DNA of 32,400 nt from the NCBI GenBank assembly GCA_023255165.1, contig JALRJD010000328.1, positions 1 to 32,400 of the forward strand, written 5' to 3'. Positions 17,728 through 26,179 of this stretch are shown piece by piece. A program made the position numbers and the translations under genes. A model generated the notes under the pieces. That model saw nothing but the letters and a program-made list of their open reading frames with translations. It did no database searches and was not told where the DNA came from. This DNA is from Porticoccaceae bacterium (lineage in GTDB: Bacteria; Pseudomonadota; Gammaproteobacteria; Pseudomonadales; Porticoccaceae). Every line of letters begins with the position of its first letter. Position 1 is the first letter of the stretch.

Positions 17728-18840
17728 ATGCACAGGTTTAAAAAATTACTTTGCTTTTTTCTCGCCGGCAGTCTCGCACTAGGCTTTGCCGCTAGCGTCG
17801 CGGCGCTTGATGGCTCAGCAGAAGGCCACAGTAATAGCGTGCGTAATAATCTGGATAGCAAGCATATTCTGGTCTCGCAGACGCAGCGCTGGGTGGCGCA
17901 GAACCGTCAGCTGGATCAATCGGTTATCGAAGTGGCGCCATCGGATCGACGTTTGATTATTCCGCTCTGTGACAGTCCATTTGAATTTAACTACCCCTTT
18001 GCCACCAGCCAAAAAACCGTGCGTGCCAGCTGCCCGGAAAGCGGCTGGCAAATCTTTTTGGGTATCAATATTCACCAGACAGACAATGCGCTGCGTTACA
18101 CCGGCAGCTTTGGTGCCGGTCATCAGCTCAGCGTCGCGGATATCGAGTCGGTCAATCTGAGCAGTCCGATAGCCGGGCTGGCGAGCGATGCCTCTGCAAT
18201 AGAAGGTTTAACCTTGTCGGTAGCGGTTAGAGCCGGCGATCTGGTGATGCAGAGGCAACTCTCAACCAGCATTGAAGCCTTTCGGCTGAAACGGGATATT
18301 CTTGCCGGCGAGACCATTGATAGTGGCGCGCTGGAAATGGTGTTGCTGGCCGCGGCCACTCTGACCGAAAACCAGAAACTCTCTGCTGACAGGCTAAATG
18401 GCGCCCGCGCGGCGCGGGACCTGAAGAGGGGCAAGCTGCTCTCCAGCTACGATATCAAAGAGAAACATCTGGTATTAATCACCCAGGCTGGCATTGCCCG
18501 TGGCCAACCAGTGACCCGTGCCAATATTGCCCTGCAAGATTATTACGGCAAGTTGCCCGGCGATGCACTGCAGGATTACAACAGCGCGGAGCAGATGCAG
18601 GCGATTCGCAATTTACCTGCCGGTCATCTGTTGCGACTTTCTGATCTGACACCGGTGAATATTATTCGCAAAGGTGACAATGTGCAGTTAACAGTGCGCT
18701 CCGGGGCGCTGGAGATCAGCGTGACCATGCTGGCACTGGAAAATGCACGCCAGGATCAGCGTGTTTTACTGTTAAATCCGGAATCCAATGAAGAGATTCA
18801 AGCCATCGCAACCGGGCCGGGGCAGGCGCGAGGCCTTTGA
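17728..18840 (+). CDS. flgA: P-ring assembly chaperone FlgA
   Basis: Signal peptide MHRFKKLLCFFLAGSLALGFA (start at 17728 preferred over 17641); FRLKRDILAGETIDSGALEMV; AARDLKRGKLLSSYDIKEKHLV; SAF-like FlgA C-terminus. Confidence 0.92.
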   Translation: MHRFKKLLCFFLAGSLALGFAASVAALDGSAEGHSNSVRNNLDSKHILVSQTQRWVAQNRQLDQSVIEVAPSDRRLIIPLCDSPFEFNYPFATSQKTVRASCPESGWQIFLGINIHQTDNALRYTGSFGAGHQLSVADIESVNLSSPIAGLASDASAIEGLTLSVAVRAGDLVMQRQLSTSIEAFRLKRDILAGETIDSGALEMVLLAAATLTENQKLSADRLNGARAARDLKRGKLLSSYDIKEKHLVLITQAGIARGQPVTRANIALQDYYGKLPGDALQDYNSAEQMQAIRNLPAGHLLRLSDLTPVNIIRKGDNVQLTVRSGALEISVTMLALENARQDQRVLLLNPESNEEIQAIATGPGQARGL

Positions 18841-18985
18841 TCACAAGCGCTGTAGGCTGATGCAATCACTCTTGTAATAAAGGCTAAATTAATTTCAAAC
18901 TTTCGCTGTAGAAAAAATAACTTGTGTCGATATACTAAGAGACGAGACAGAATCCCGGGTAAAAGAGCCTGGAAGGAAGACAAAA

Positions 18986-19288
18986 ATGACTGACGGTATT
19001 TCGAAAATTGGGCGCAGCGCGGTTGAGATGAACAGCTCCGCCGACAAGCTCAAAAATAAAGAAGCAAACGAAGCCAAAGCTGAAAAGCCCGCGGCGGCCA
19101 GCTATGCGCCGGCCAATGACGAAGTAATTCTCAGCAAGACGGCTGAGACCGCGCTGGCTGCTGGTGATTTTGATGAGGCCAAAGTGGCTGAAATCAAACA
19201 GGCCATCGCCGAGGGCAACTATCCCCTGGATGAACGGCGCATCGCTGAAAGCTTTGTCGCTATTGAAGCCATGCTGGGCGGCAAATAA
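18986..19288 (+). CDS. flgM: Anti-sigma-28 factor FlgM
   Basis: Small protein with FDEAKVAEIKQAIAEGNYPLDERRIAESFVAIEAML (FlgM C-terminal motif) between flgA and flgN. Confidence 0.93.
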   Translation: MTDGISKIGRSAVEMNSSADKLKNKEANEAKAEKPAAASYAPANDEVILSKTAETALAAGDFDEAKVAEIKQAIAEGNYPLDERRIAESFVAIEAMLGGK

Positions 19289-19328
19289 GTCCGGTGGAAA
19301 ATAAGCTGAGTAAAAAAATTAAATCGGA

Positions 19329-19359
19329 TTCTGGTTATCCAATATTCGGATAACCAGAA
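19329..19359. other. 12-bp perfect hairpin between flgM and flgN
   Basis: TTCTGGTTATCC-AATATTC-GGATAACCAGAA; no T run. Confidence 0.75.
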
Positions 19360-19559
19360 CTCTGTTTAAATCTCTGTAAACTGTCTTCCCCGTTTTTAAG
19401 AATCGCTTGGCTAAAACGCCGAAATAACTCGCCACTCGCTCGCACCGCCTTACTTACAGATAATTAATCTTCTATATAAGTGCTATTCGTTTCTCCCGGA
19501 CATTTACCTTAAGCATAAATCCCCTTCCGTATTTATCTGCTTCACAGTATGCTTGATTT

Positions 19560-19991
19560 ATGACTGACTCCGACCTCAACCATCTGACACAGACTGTGCA
19601 CAAAGCGCAGGCGCTGAAGCGTGTGCTCGACAGCGAGTTTGAGGCGCTCAAGCAACAGGATCTGGCCACCTTTGAAACATTGCAGGCGCAAAAACTGGAG
19701 ATTCTGCATTTTCTCTCCAGCGAGGAGTTGCTGGAAAAAGTCCGGGCCCATACAGATGATCAGGACAAGGCGGCGGCCACCGTGGTGATCTGGGATCAGG
19801 TGACGGCACTGATGACCGAGTGTCGGGATTTACATCGCCGCAATGAAATTTTAATTAACCATAAACTCGAAACCATTCGCGGTGCGCTGCAAACCATTCA
19901 GTCGCCAGACCCGTTGAACAGCGTTGAGATCTACGATCGCCTTGGCAAGTTACGGCCCAATCGCAACCGCACCACCATGGGTGACGCCTAG
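19560..19991 (+). CDS. flgN: Flagellar chaperone FlgN-like
   Basis: Helical ~143-aa protein downstream of flgM; FEALKQQDLATFETLQAQKLEILHFL pattern. Confidence 0.8.
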   Translation: MTDSDLNHLTQTVHKAQALKRVLDSEFEALKQQDLATFETLQAQKLEILHFLSSEELLEKVRAHTDDQDKAAATVVIWDQVTALMTECRDLHRRNEILINHKLETIRGALQTIQSPDPLNSVEIYDRLGKLRPNRNRTTMGDA

Positions 19992-20009
19992 AATTTAACA
20001 ACACCGATT

Positions 20010-20297
20010 TTAATACGAGCCTTTTTCATCCCCCGGCTCCATCCCTTTGAGCCAGTAAACCCAGGATAAAATCACCGACACCGCAACATAGAGACTTTCG
20101 GGAATTTCGTTATTCAGCTCAAGCTGCCCCAATAGCGCGACCAACTGCGGATCTTCGGCAATATAGATACCCTGCTTTTTGGCCTCTTCAATAATCATCT
20201 CGGCGATATCGCCCTGACCTTTGGCGGTCATAACCGGCACTGAACGTTTGCCATATTCAAGGGCGACCGCGCGGCGGGTTGGTTTATAGCTGCTCAT
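20010..20297 (-). CDS. FlhB C-terminal-domain homologue (FlhX-like / EscU-YscU-HrcU family)
   Basis: KPTRRAVALEYGKRSVPVMTAKGQGDIAEMIIEEAKKQGIYIAEDPQLVALLGQLELNNEIPESLYVAVSVILSWVYWLKG aligns by eye to FlhB cytoplasmic domain downstream of NPTH. Confidence 0.9.
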   Translation of the reverse strand: MSSYKPTRRAVALEYGKRSVPVMTAKGQGDIAEMIIEEAKKQGIYIAEDPQLVALLGQLELNNEIPESLYVAVSVILSWVYWLKGMEPGDEKGSY

Positions 20298-21343
20298 GTG
20301 CTGACATCCACAACCTGGCCGCTGCCGCCGAGCCCCTCACTGAGCGAGGGTCGCGGCGCGCTGAGCACATCGAGTTTTTCCAGGGTCAGACCAAAGCGCT
20401 GCAGTTCATACTCCAGCTCGCTGGCAGCTGATCGTGCGCGCTGAGCCACATCCCCGTAGGGAGCCCACAGTATCATTTCAATGTTGGCGGCGGATTTTAA
20501 GGTTGTTTTTAACCATAGCTCGCCGAGGTTGGGGGTCTCTGTGTGCAAGTTGATAATCCACTCCTCACCAGCTTCCGCACCCTGGCGAGCGTCGTGATAG
20601 AGCTCTATTTCAACCGGGTTGGCATCCATAAACGGCAGTACAAAACTGTAGCTTAACTCCCGTGATTGCTGCGCCTGTATGCTCTCAAGCTGTTTGCTCT
20701 CAACCTCGTCAATGGCGCTTTCGAGTTCGGCCACCGCCGCGCTCTGGGGCGGCATACTGCGCAGCAAAATACGCAACAGTTGCTTGATATCCGGCGCTCT
20801 GCCAGGGATGCCCGCGGCAATGAGGTTTTCACCAAACAGTCCTGATTGGGTCAGGCCGCGCTTGACCCCCTCGGGCGATAGTCGCGCCATGGAGAGCAGC
20901 AGGTTGGCACGCAACTGCTGATCGGCACCACTGAGCTGGGCAACAACCGCGTCGAGACCACCGGGCTTAAACAGGTTGGCCAACACCGAGGGTTGGTCGG
21001 GGCGGTGGATCAAACTTAGCAGTCGTGGGGACAGCGTTGGTGCCGCTGCGCCGCGGGTCGGGCGTGCGACAGGAACCAGTGCTCGGCCAAAGATACTCAG
21101 CTCAACCTTGAAGTCGAGCTTGTCGCCGGCATTGAAGCGACCGCTGCCGGGCCAGTCGAGTTCTTTGTTATTGATTACCAGCTTGAGCAGATCGCCACGG
21201 GCGGCGAGAACCCCCTGAACGATTTGGCCATCTTTGAGGCCGAGATCTTTGGCCGCTTGCTGGGTGAGTTGAATCGAGGCCGAGCCTTCGAGAAAAATGG
21301 GCGTTGGGCGGGCGGTAAAATTAATCAGCTCTGGACCTAACAC
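20294..21343 (-). CDS. FliK-like flagellar hook-length control domain protein
   Basis: C-terminal GELWLKTTLKSAANIEMILWAPYGDVAQRARSAASELEYELQRFGLTLEKLDVLSAP; overlaps the FlhX-like gene by 4 nt. Confidence 0.75.
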   Translation of the reverse strand: MLGPELINFTARPTPIFLEGSASIQLTQQAAKDLGLKDGQIVQGVLAARGDLLKLVINNKELDWPGSGRFNAGDKLDFKVELSIFGRALVPVARPTRGAAAPTLSPRLLSLIHRPDQPSVLANLFKPGGLDAVVAQLSGADQQLRANLLLSMARLSPEGVKRGLTQSGLFGENLIAAGIPGRAPDIKQLLRILLRSMPPQSAAVAELESAIDEVESKQLESIQAQQSRELSYSFVLPFMDANPVEIELYHDARQGAEAGEEWIINLHTETPNLGELWLKTTLKSAANIEMILWAPYGDVAQRARSAASELEYELQRFGLTLEKLDVLSAPRPSLSEGLGGSGQVVDVST

Positions 21344-21374
21344 CCTGGTTACCTGCTCTCTGTCTGTCTAGCCC

Positions 21375-21827
21375 CTAAGGGAATTTAACCCAGCTCTGGC
21401 GCTCGTCGCGACGTGACTGCTTTTTATCGGTCTGCTCAACAAACACCACGTTGTGGATATCGTTGGCGCCCGGAAGGCGAAGTCGCTTGTTGGCGTACAT
21501 CCAGTTGGGGTTGCTGCGTTTAAAGGCATGGGGGTTGGCCTTGACCAGTGCCTGGCGCAGGATCGATTTTTTCACCGGCATATTGGGCATCATGCGCTTT
21601 AAAATCATATCCACGGTATCGCCGGGGCGCGTGGTGTAATAGCCGTCTTCACTTTTATTGGCCGCCAGTTTTGACTGCGTGCGCTGCACATCTTTAACCA
21701 GCTGCGCCAGGGCGCGCTCGGCATTTTCCGAAGCCAGCGCAGAGCCATTGCCACACAGGCAGAAAACCAGCGCGACCAGCGACCAACCACCGGCACCCGA
21801 AATTCGATGTAACCCTAAATTGCGCAT
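21375..21827 (-). CDS. Secreted small protein with FimV/LysM-like domain
   Basis: Signal-like hydrophobic N-terminus; YYTTRPGDTVDMILKRMMPNMPVKKSILRQALVKANPHAFKRSNPNWMYANKRLRLPG resembles the FimV N-terminal LysM-like motif. Confidence 0.65.
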   Translation of the reverse strand: MRNLGLHRISGAGGWSLVALVFCLCGNGSALASENAERALAQLVKDVQRTQSKLAANKSEDGYYTTRPGDTVDMILKRMMPNMPVKKSILRQALVKANPHAFKRSNPNWMYANKRLRLPGANDIHNVVFVEQTDKKQSRRDERQSWVKFP

Positions 21828-21848
21828 AGCACTTTCCCCTGTCCTGAC

Positions 21849-23150
21849 TTAAAAATGGATTGCCACATAATGTGAAAAATTGTTGGTTGCCCGGCTGATG
21901 GCGCCAATATCGCCACCCTGGCCGCCGGCGATTGCCACCAGTGTCGCCGAATACGGGCTTACCTCTTGCACCTCGGCAAGCACCAGCTTGTCGATATCAT
22001 CGAGACTGGCTCCCTGCCCGGTAATCTGCGGCGTGCGGCTAAGCAAAAACTGATCCCCGGGCTGCACACCGGCGCGGGTTCCAGCATTAATTCTAATCTG
22101 CCCTGACTCGCCATGTACATCGCTCATATTACCGCTGGAGCGCATAGGCTCGCTGCCGGAGCGTGCATGGTAACCGCCGGAGCGAACATGATAATAATGC
22201 GGCGCACACTGCAAGGTCGTATCCAGCTGCGCGACAAACTCCCTGGCGATTACCGCCCACTGGCTGATAAAGTTTGGCGGCAGTTGCGACTTGTCGTATC
22301 CCCGCGGCAGCCTCGGGTATTCAATCTGCCCACGCTGGGTCAACATCACCTTGCCCAACTGCGGGTCGACAAGGCGCAATTCATAACCCAGCAGTTGCGC
22401 CGGCCAGGGCTGTCGGTCGGCCAGCGGTGCAATTTTGGAGCTGGTCCAGGACAGCGCATCGGCGCTGCGCTGACTGAGATAGTCCTGCGCACCCTTGATA
22501 CTGCGGGTAAATTCTTGCCGCGCCTCACGCAGCGCAATCTGAATCTCCCAGGGTGGACGGCTGTTGCCACTGGCGGACATGGCGCGATGGTAACCACTGG
22601 CAAAGTGCTGGCGCGGCGTGGCGGTCCAGGTTTCACTGCTGGTCAGCGCGGCACTGATATAGCGCTGCGACAATATCGCAACTTCACTTAAATAATGATC
22701 ACCAAGACGCGGGTTGCTATCGCCATAGGACACACTGACCAGCGCCTCGCGGCGCAGACCGGGACGTGCCATCGGGCATTCGCTAGCCGCCATGCTCGCT
22801 TCAAGGCTGGCGCTGCTCATACCCGCCTCTTCCAGATAAGAGAGTACTCGCACACCGCGCACCTGGGAGTGGCTGGTCACGATCGAAGATTCGTGCAGCA
22901 CACCCAACTCATCAATATAGGCGCTGCTGGCCAGCTTTAAATCCGCACCCAAACTAAGGTCGATCAACGCCTGTTTGATCGACTCAAGACGACGGTCCGC
23001 ATCCGGGACAGCGCGATCGAAGGCGCCTAATTCATCAGCAGCTTGGCCAGCAGCAGGGTCAGCAGCCTGCGGGCCTGCGCAAAACAGCAGCGCAAGCAGC
23101 ACCCACTGGCGAGCGATCGACGCGGGGGATATGAATAAGCACTTGCTCAC
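21849..23150 (-). CDS. flgT: FlgT-like flagellar H-ring assembly protein
   Basis: Signal peptide; AREFVAQLDTTLQCAPHYYHVRS plus C-terminal INAGTRAGVQPGDQFLLSRTP...KLVLAEVQEVSPYSATLVAI resemble FlgT middle/C domains; adjacent to an flgP-like gene. Confidence 0.7.
   Translation of the reverse strand: MSKCLFISPASIARQWVLLALLFCAGPQAADPAAGQAADELGAFDRAVPDADRRLESIKQALIDLSLGADLKLASSAYIDELGVLHESSIVTSHSQVRGVRVLSYLEEAGMSSASLEASMAASECPMARPGLRREALVSVSYGDSNPRLGDHYLSEVAILSQRYISAALTSSETWTATPRQHFASGYHRAMSASGNSRPPWEIQIALREARQEFTRSIKGAQDYLSQRSADALSWTSSKIAPLADRQPWPAQLLGYELRLVDPQLGKVMLTQRGQIEYPRLPRGYDKSQLPPNFISQWAVIAREFVAQLDTTLQCAPHYYHVRSGGYHARSGSEPMRSSGNMSDVHGESGQIRINAGTRAGVQPGDQFLLSRTPQITGQGASLDDIDKLVLAEVQEVSPYSATLVAIAGGQGGDIGAISRATNNFSHYVAIHF
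22132..22194 (-). repeat. Intragenic tandem repeat in the flgT-like gene, 21-nt unit x3
   Basis: Encodes YHVRSGG / YHARSGS / EPMRSSG. Confidence 0.8.
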
Positions 23151-23176
23151 GGCTTTAACTCTGTCACCGACAAGTG

Positions 23177-23653
23177 TCAGGCGCCGGGACGGCTGGTCAT
23201 CTGCTCCAGATAGAGCGTGCGCAAATCCCGGACAATATCGCGATCGAGGGACATGGTGACTTCATAGGTGTCCTCTCCCACCGGCGTGATGCTGACCAGA
23301 TGGGCACCGTAGATCACACCCTGCACGCGGGCGCGGAAGGTATCGTTTTCAACTACCAGTTGGCCAACCGTGGTGTTGGCATCCAGATACTGGCCATAGA
23401 CCTGCTCCATCAATGATCTGTAGGCATCCAGTTTTGACGCCCGGATCGACAGCAGTCGCTGTTGCGCGGGATTGTCGTGGGGCTGCACGCTGATTACCGC
23501 ATAACCAGTGGCGAGAATATTGCCCTTTTCGCTAACCAGCGTCTCGACCACGGCGGCGTTATATTCGTCCATGGTCAGTGAGCAGCTTGCCAACAGCGTA
23601 ACGGCGGTTCCCAGAAGGGTGATTTTCAAACTTTTCAATAGCGGTGTTTTCAT
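23177..23653 (-). CDS. flgP: FlgP-like outer-membrane lipoprotein (LPP20 type)
   Basis: Start at 23653: MKTPLLKSLKITLLGTAVTLLASCS lipobox; RLLSIRASKLDAYRSLMEQVYGQYLDANTTVGQLVVENDTFRARVQGVIYGAHLVSITPVGEDTYEVTMSL. Confidence 0.85.
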   Translation of the reverse strand: MKTPLLKSLKITLLGTAVTLLASCSLTMDEYNAAVVETLVSEKGNILATGYAVISVQPHDNPAQQRLLSIRASKLDAYRSLMEQVYGQYLDANTTVGQLVVENDTFRARVQGVIYGAHLVSITPVGEDTYEVTMSLDRDIVRDLRTLYLEQMTSRPGA

Positions 23654-23753
23654 GATGAGTCCTGCTACGGTCGAATCAGTTAACTGCCGTCGGGTTAGGC
23701 TAACGGCGACCCAGCTCTGTCCGTGCTGCAAAGCTGAAGTCTCTGTGGTTTTA

Positions 23754-23780
23754 ACATCGACAGTTTGTGGCTGGTCTTTA
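23754..23780 (-). promoter_or_regulatory. Putative sigma-28 promoter for the flgP-flgT operon
   Basis: Minus strand TAAAGACC-N11-GTCGATGT. Confidence 0.6.
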
Positions 23781-23820
23781 GGCTTGAGCGCGGTTTATGT
23801 AGCCGGCTTTATTTTAGGTG

Positions 23821-23862
23821 CTTTTAGTTTCGGGCTTTTAGTTTCGGGCTTTTAGTTTCGGG
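23821..23862. repeat. Perfect tandem repeat, 14-nt unit x3
   Basis: cttttagtttcggg repeated three times without mismatch. Confidence 0.95.
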
Positions 23863-23968
23863 CTGTGAGTTACGCAGTTTAGGTCAACAGCTCTATGTCG
23901 CCAACGTGTTGCAAAAGTGCGGCGTCACCGAGAATCACCTGCAATCCATTTTCATTTTCGCAAATTCT

Positions 23969-23985
23969 CTGGCACAGATATTGCT
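23969..23985 (+). promoter_or_regulatory. Putative sigma-54 promoter for the flhA operon
   Basis: CTGGCA-CAGATA-TTGCT, matches YTGGCA-N6-TTGCW. Confidence 0.85.
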
Positions 23986-24056
23986 ATCTCTGGATATGAA
24001 AAGAATTTTCAGCCATCGCTGAATTTTAACTTGTTGTTTTTAATGGGCTTTATTTA

Positions 24057-26162
24057 ATGGCTAGTGCAATACTGTCAAACATACGACAGGATATGTCGAA
24101 AATCGAACTGTCTACACTGGGTGTTCCGGCGCTGGTCTTGCTGATTATTTCGATGTTGATCCTGCCGCTGCCATCATTTCTGCTCGATTTTTTGTTTACC
24201 TTTAATATTATTATCGGCCTGGTGATCATTATGGTCGCCATCAACAGTTCCAAGCCCCTCGACTTTTCATCCTTTCCCTCGATTCTGCTACTCGCCACCA
24301 TGTTGCGGCTCGGCCTCAATGTCGCCTCGACGCGGCTGGTGCTGGTAAAAGGTCACGAAGGCCCGGATGCAGCGGGCAAGGTTATTGAGGCGTTTGGCGA
24401 ATTTGTTATCGCCGGCAACTATCTGGTCGGTTTTATTATCTTCTCGATTTTGATGATTATTAATTTTATCGTTGTCACCAAAGGTGCCGGACGGGTTTCG
24501 GAGGTGATCGCACGCTTTACTCTGGATGCAATGCCGGGCAAGCAGATGGCGATTGATGCCGATTTGAACGCCGGTGTTATCGATCAGGAGACCGCCAAGC
24601 GGCGGCGTGAGGAGATTTCCCAGGAATCGGACTTCTTTGGCTCGATGGACGGTGCTTCGAAATTTGTTCGCGGTGACGCCATCGCAGGTCTGTTGATTTT
24701 GATTATCAATATTGTCGGCGGTCTGATTATCGGTATCGGCCAGCACGATATGAGCTTCTCCGACGCCGGCCGCATCTATGTTCTGCTGACCATTGGTGAT
24801 GGTCTGGTGGCACAGATCCCGTCACTGCTGTTATCTCTGGCCACCGCAATTATTGTGACCAGGGTAACCACCTCCGAGTCGATGTCTGAACAGGCCAAAA
24901 GCCAGCTCAACAACCCGATGGCCTTTTTTGTCGCGGCGGGCATTTTGATGCTGCTCGGGCTGGTTCCAGGCATGCCGCACCTGATGTTTTTGGGGCTTGG
25001 CGCCGGCGCTGCAGTGCTCGGTTATTTTCTCGCTCAGGCCAAACAGGCCTACGAGGTCAACGCAACTCTGGAAACCGCCTCCACGGAAACCGAAAAAGCC
25101 AACAAGGAAGAGCTCGGTTGGGATGATGTGGACCAGGTTGATCTGGTCGGTCTGGATATTGGCTACGGGCTGATCCCGCTGGTCAATCCGGATGCCGGCG
25201 GTCAGCTGTTATCGCGGGTTAAAGGGGTGCGCAAAAAACTCTCGGCGGAGCTGGGTTTTTTAATTCAGCCGATTCGCATCCGCGACAATCTCGACCTGGC
25301 CCCGGATGTCTACCATATCGTGATGAACGGCGTGGTGCGCGGCAAAGGCGAAATCAAAGTCGGCCGCGAGATGGCGATCAATCCCGGTCAGGTGCATGGC
25401 CAGTTGGAAGGAACCGCCACCAAAGAGCCCGCCTTTGGTCTCGATGCCGTGTGGATCGACCCCAGCCAGCGCGACTACGCACGCACCCTCGGCTACACCG
25501 TGGTCGATTCGGCCACCGCAATCGCAACCCATCTCAACACATTGCTGCGCGGCAACTCCTCGGAACTGCTCAGCCATGATGAAACCCAACAGCTACTCGA
25601 CAAGGTTGCGGCGCGCGCGCCAAAGCTGGTAGAAGATCTGGTGCCGGACAAACTGCCACTGGCAACCATCACCAAAGTGCTGCAAAACATTCTCGATGAA
25701 TCGGTTTCGGTTCGCGATATGCGCACCATTATTGAGGTGCTCTCCACCGAGAGCGCACACACTCAGGATGCCGATGCCCTGACCGCCGCGGTGCGGCCAC
25801 GACTCGGGCGGATGATTGTGCAGGGGCTGGTTGAAATTAATGACAACCTGCCGGTGATCACCCTCGAGCCCTCGCTGGAACAGATGCTGCACAACGTGCT
25901 GCAGCAGAGCAGCAGCAATCAGGGTTTGATTATTGAACCGAAACTGGCGGAAGGACTGTTTAAAGCGCTGGCTGAAAATACCCAACAAGTTGAAAACCAG
26001 GGGCTGCCCGCGGTGCTGGTGGTATCGCCCGGCATTCGTCCCTGGCTGTCAAAAATCATTCGTCACCGACTCAGCGATCTGACGGTTCTCTCTTATAGCG
26101 AGATTCCCGAAGACCAGGCTGTGAAAGTGGTGGCAACTGTTAATGTCGATGAAGAAAATTAA
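24057..26162 (+). CDS. flhA: Flagellar export apparatus protein FlhA
   Basis: 701 aa; LRLGLNVASTRLVL; FVVTKGAGRVSEVIARFTLDAMPGKQMAIDADLNAGVIDQETAKRRR. Confidence 0.99.
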   Translation: MASAILSNIRQDMSKIELSTLGVPALVLLIISMLILPLPSFLLDFLFTFNIIIGLVIIMVAINSSKPLDFSSFPSILLLATMLRLGLNVASTRLVLVKGHEGPDAAGKVIEAFGEFVIAGNYLVGFIIFSILMIINFIVVTKGAGRVSEVIARFTLDAMPGKQMAIDADLNAGVIDQETAKRRREEISQESDFFGSMDGASKFVRGDAIAGLLILIINIVGGLIIGIGQHDMSFSDAGRIYVLLTIGDGLVAQIPSLLLSLATAIIVTRVTTSESMSEQAKSQLNNPMAFFVAAGILMLLGLVPGMPHLMFLGLGAGAAVLGYFLAQAKQAYEVNATLETASTETEKANKEELGWDDVDQVDLVGLDIGYGLIPLVNPDAGGQLLSRVKGVRKKLSAELGFLIQPIRIRDNLDLAPDVYHIVMNGVVRGKGEIKVGREMAINPGQVHGQLEGTATKEPAFGLDAVWIDPSQRDYARTLGYTVVDSATAIATHLNTLLRGNSSELLSHDETQQLLDKVAARAPKLVEDLVPDKLPLATITKVLQNILDESVSVRDMRTIIEVLSTESAHTQDADALTAAVRPRLGRMIVQGLVEINDNLPVITLEPSLEQMLHNVLQQSSSNQGLIIEPKLAEGLFKALAENTQQVENQGLPAVLVVSPGIRPWLSKIIRHRLSDLTVLSYSEIPEDQAVKVVATVNVDEEN

Positions 26163-26179
26163 TACAAGGTAATTGAACG

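Noticed and set aside
18907-18933. Possible sigma-28 promoter upstream of flgM
   Set aside because: GTCGATAT is a good -10, but the region at the correct spacing (TGTAGAAA) is a poor -35 match. A FliA site would be expected biologically but is not convincingly seen.
22113-22691. 192-aa plus-strand ORF opposite the flgT-like gene
   Set aside because: Antisense to a better-supported coding frame with a signal peptide and operon context.
23508-23855. 115-aa plus-strand ORF with apparent hydrophobic segments ending in the 14-nt repeat
   Set aside because: Overlaps flgP and its promoter on the opposite strand; the end is formed by the tandem repeat and there is no homology signal.
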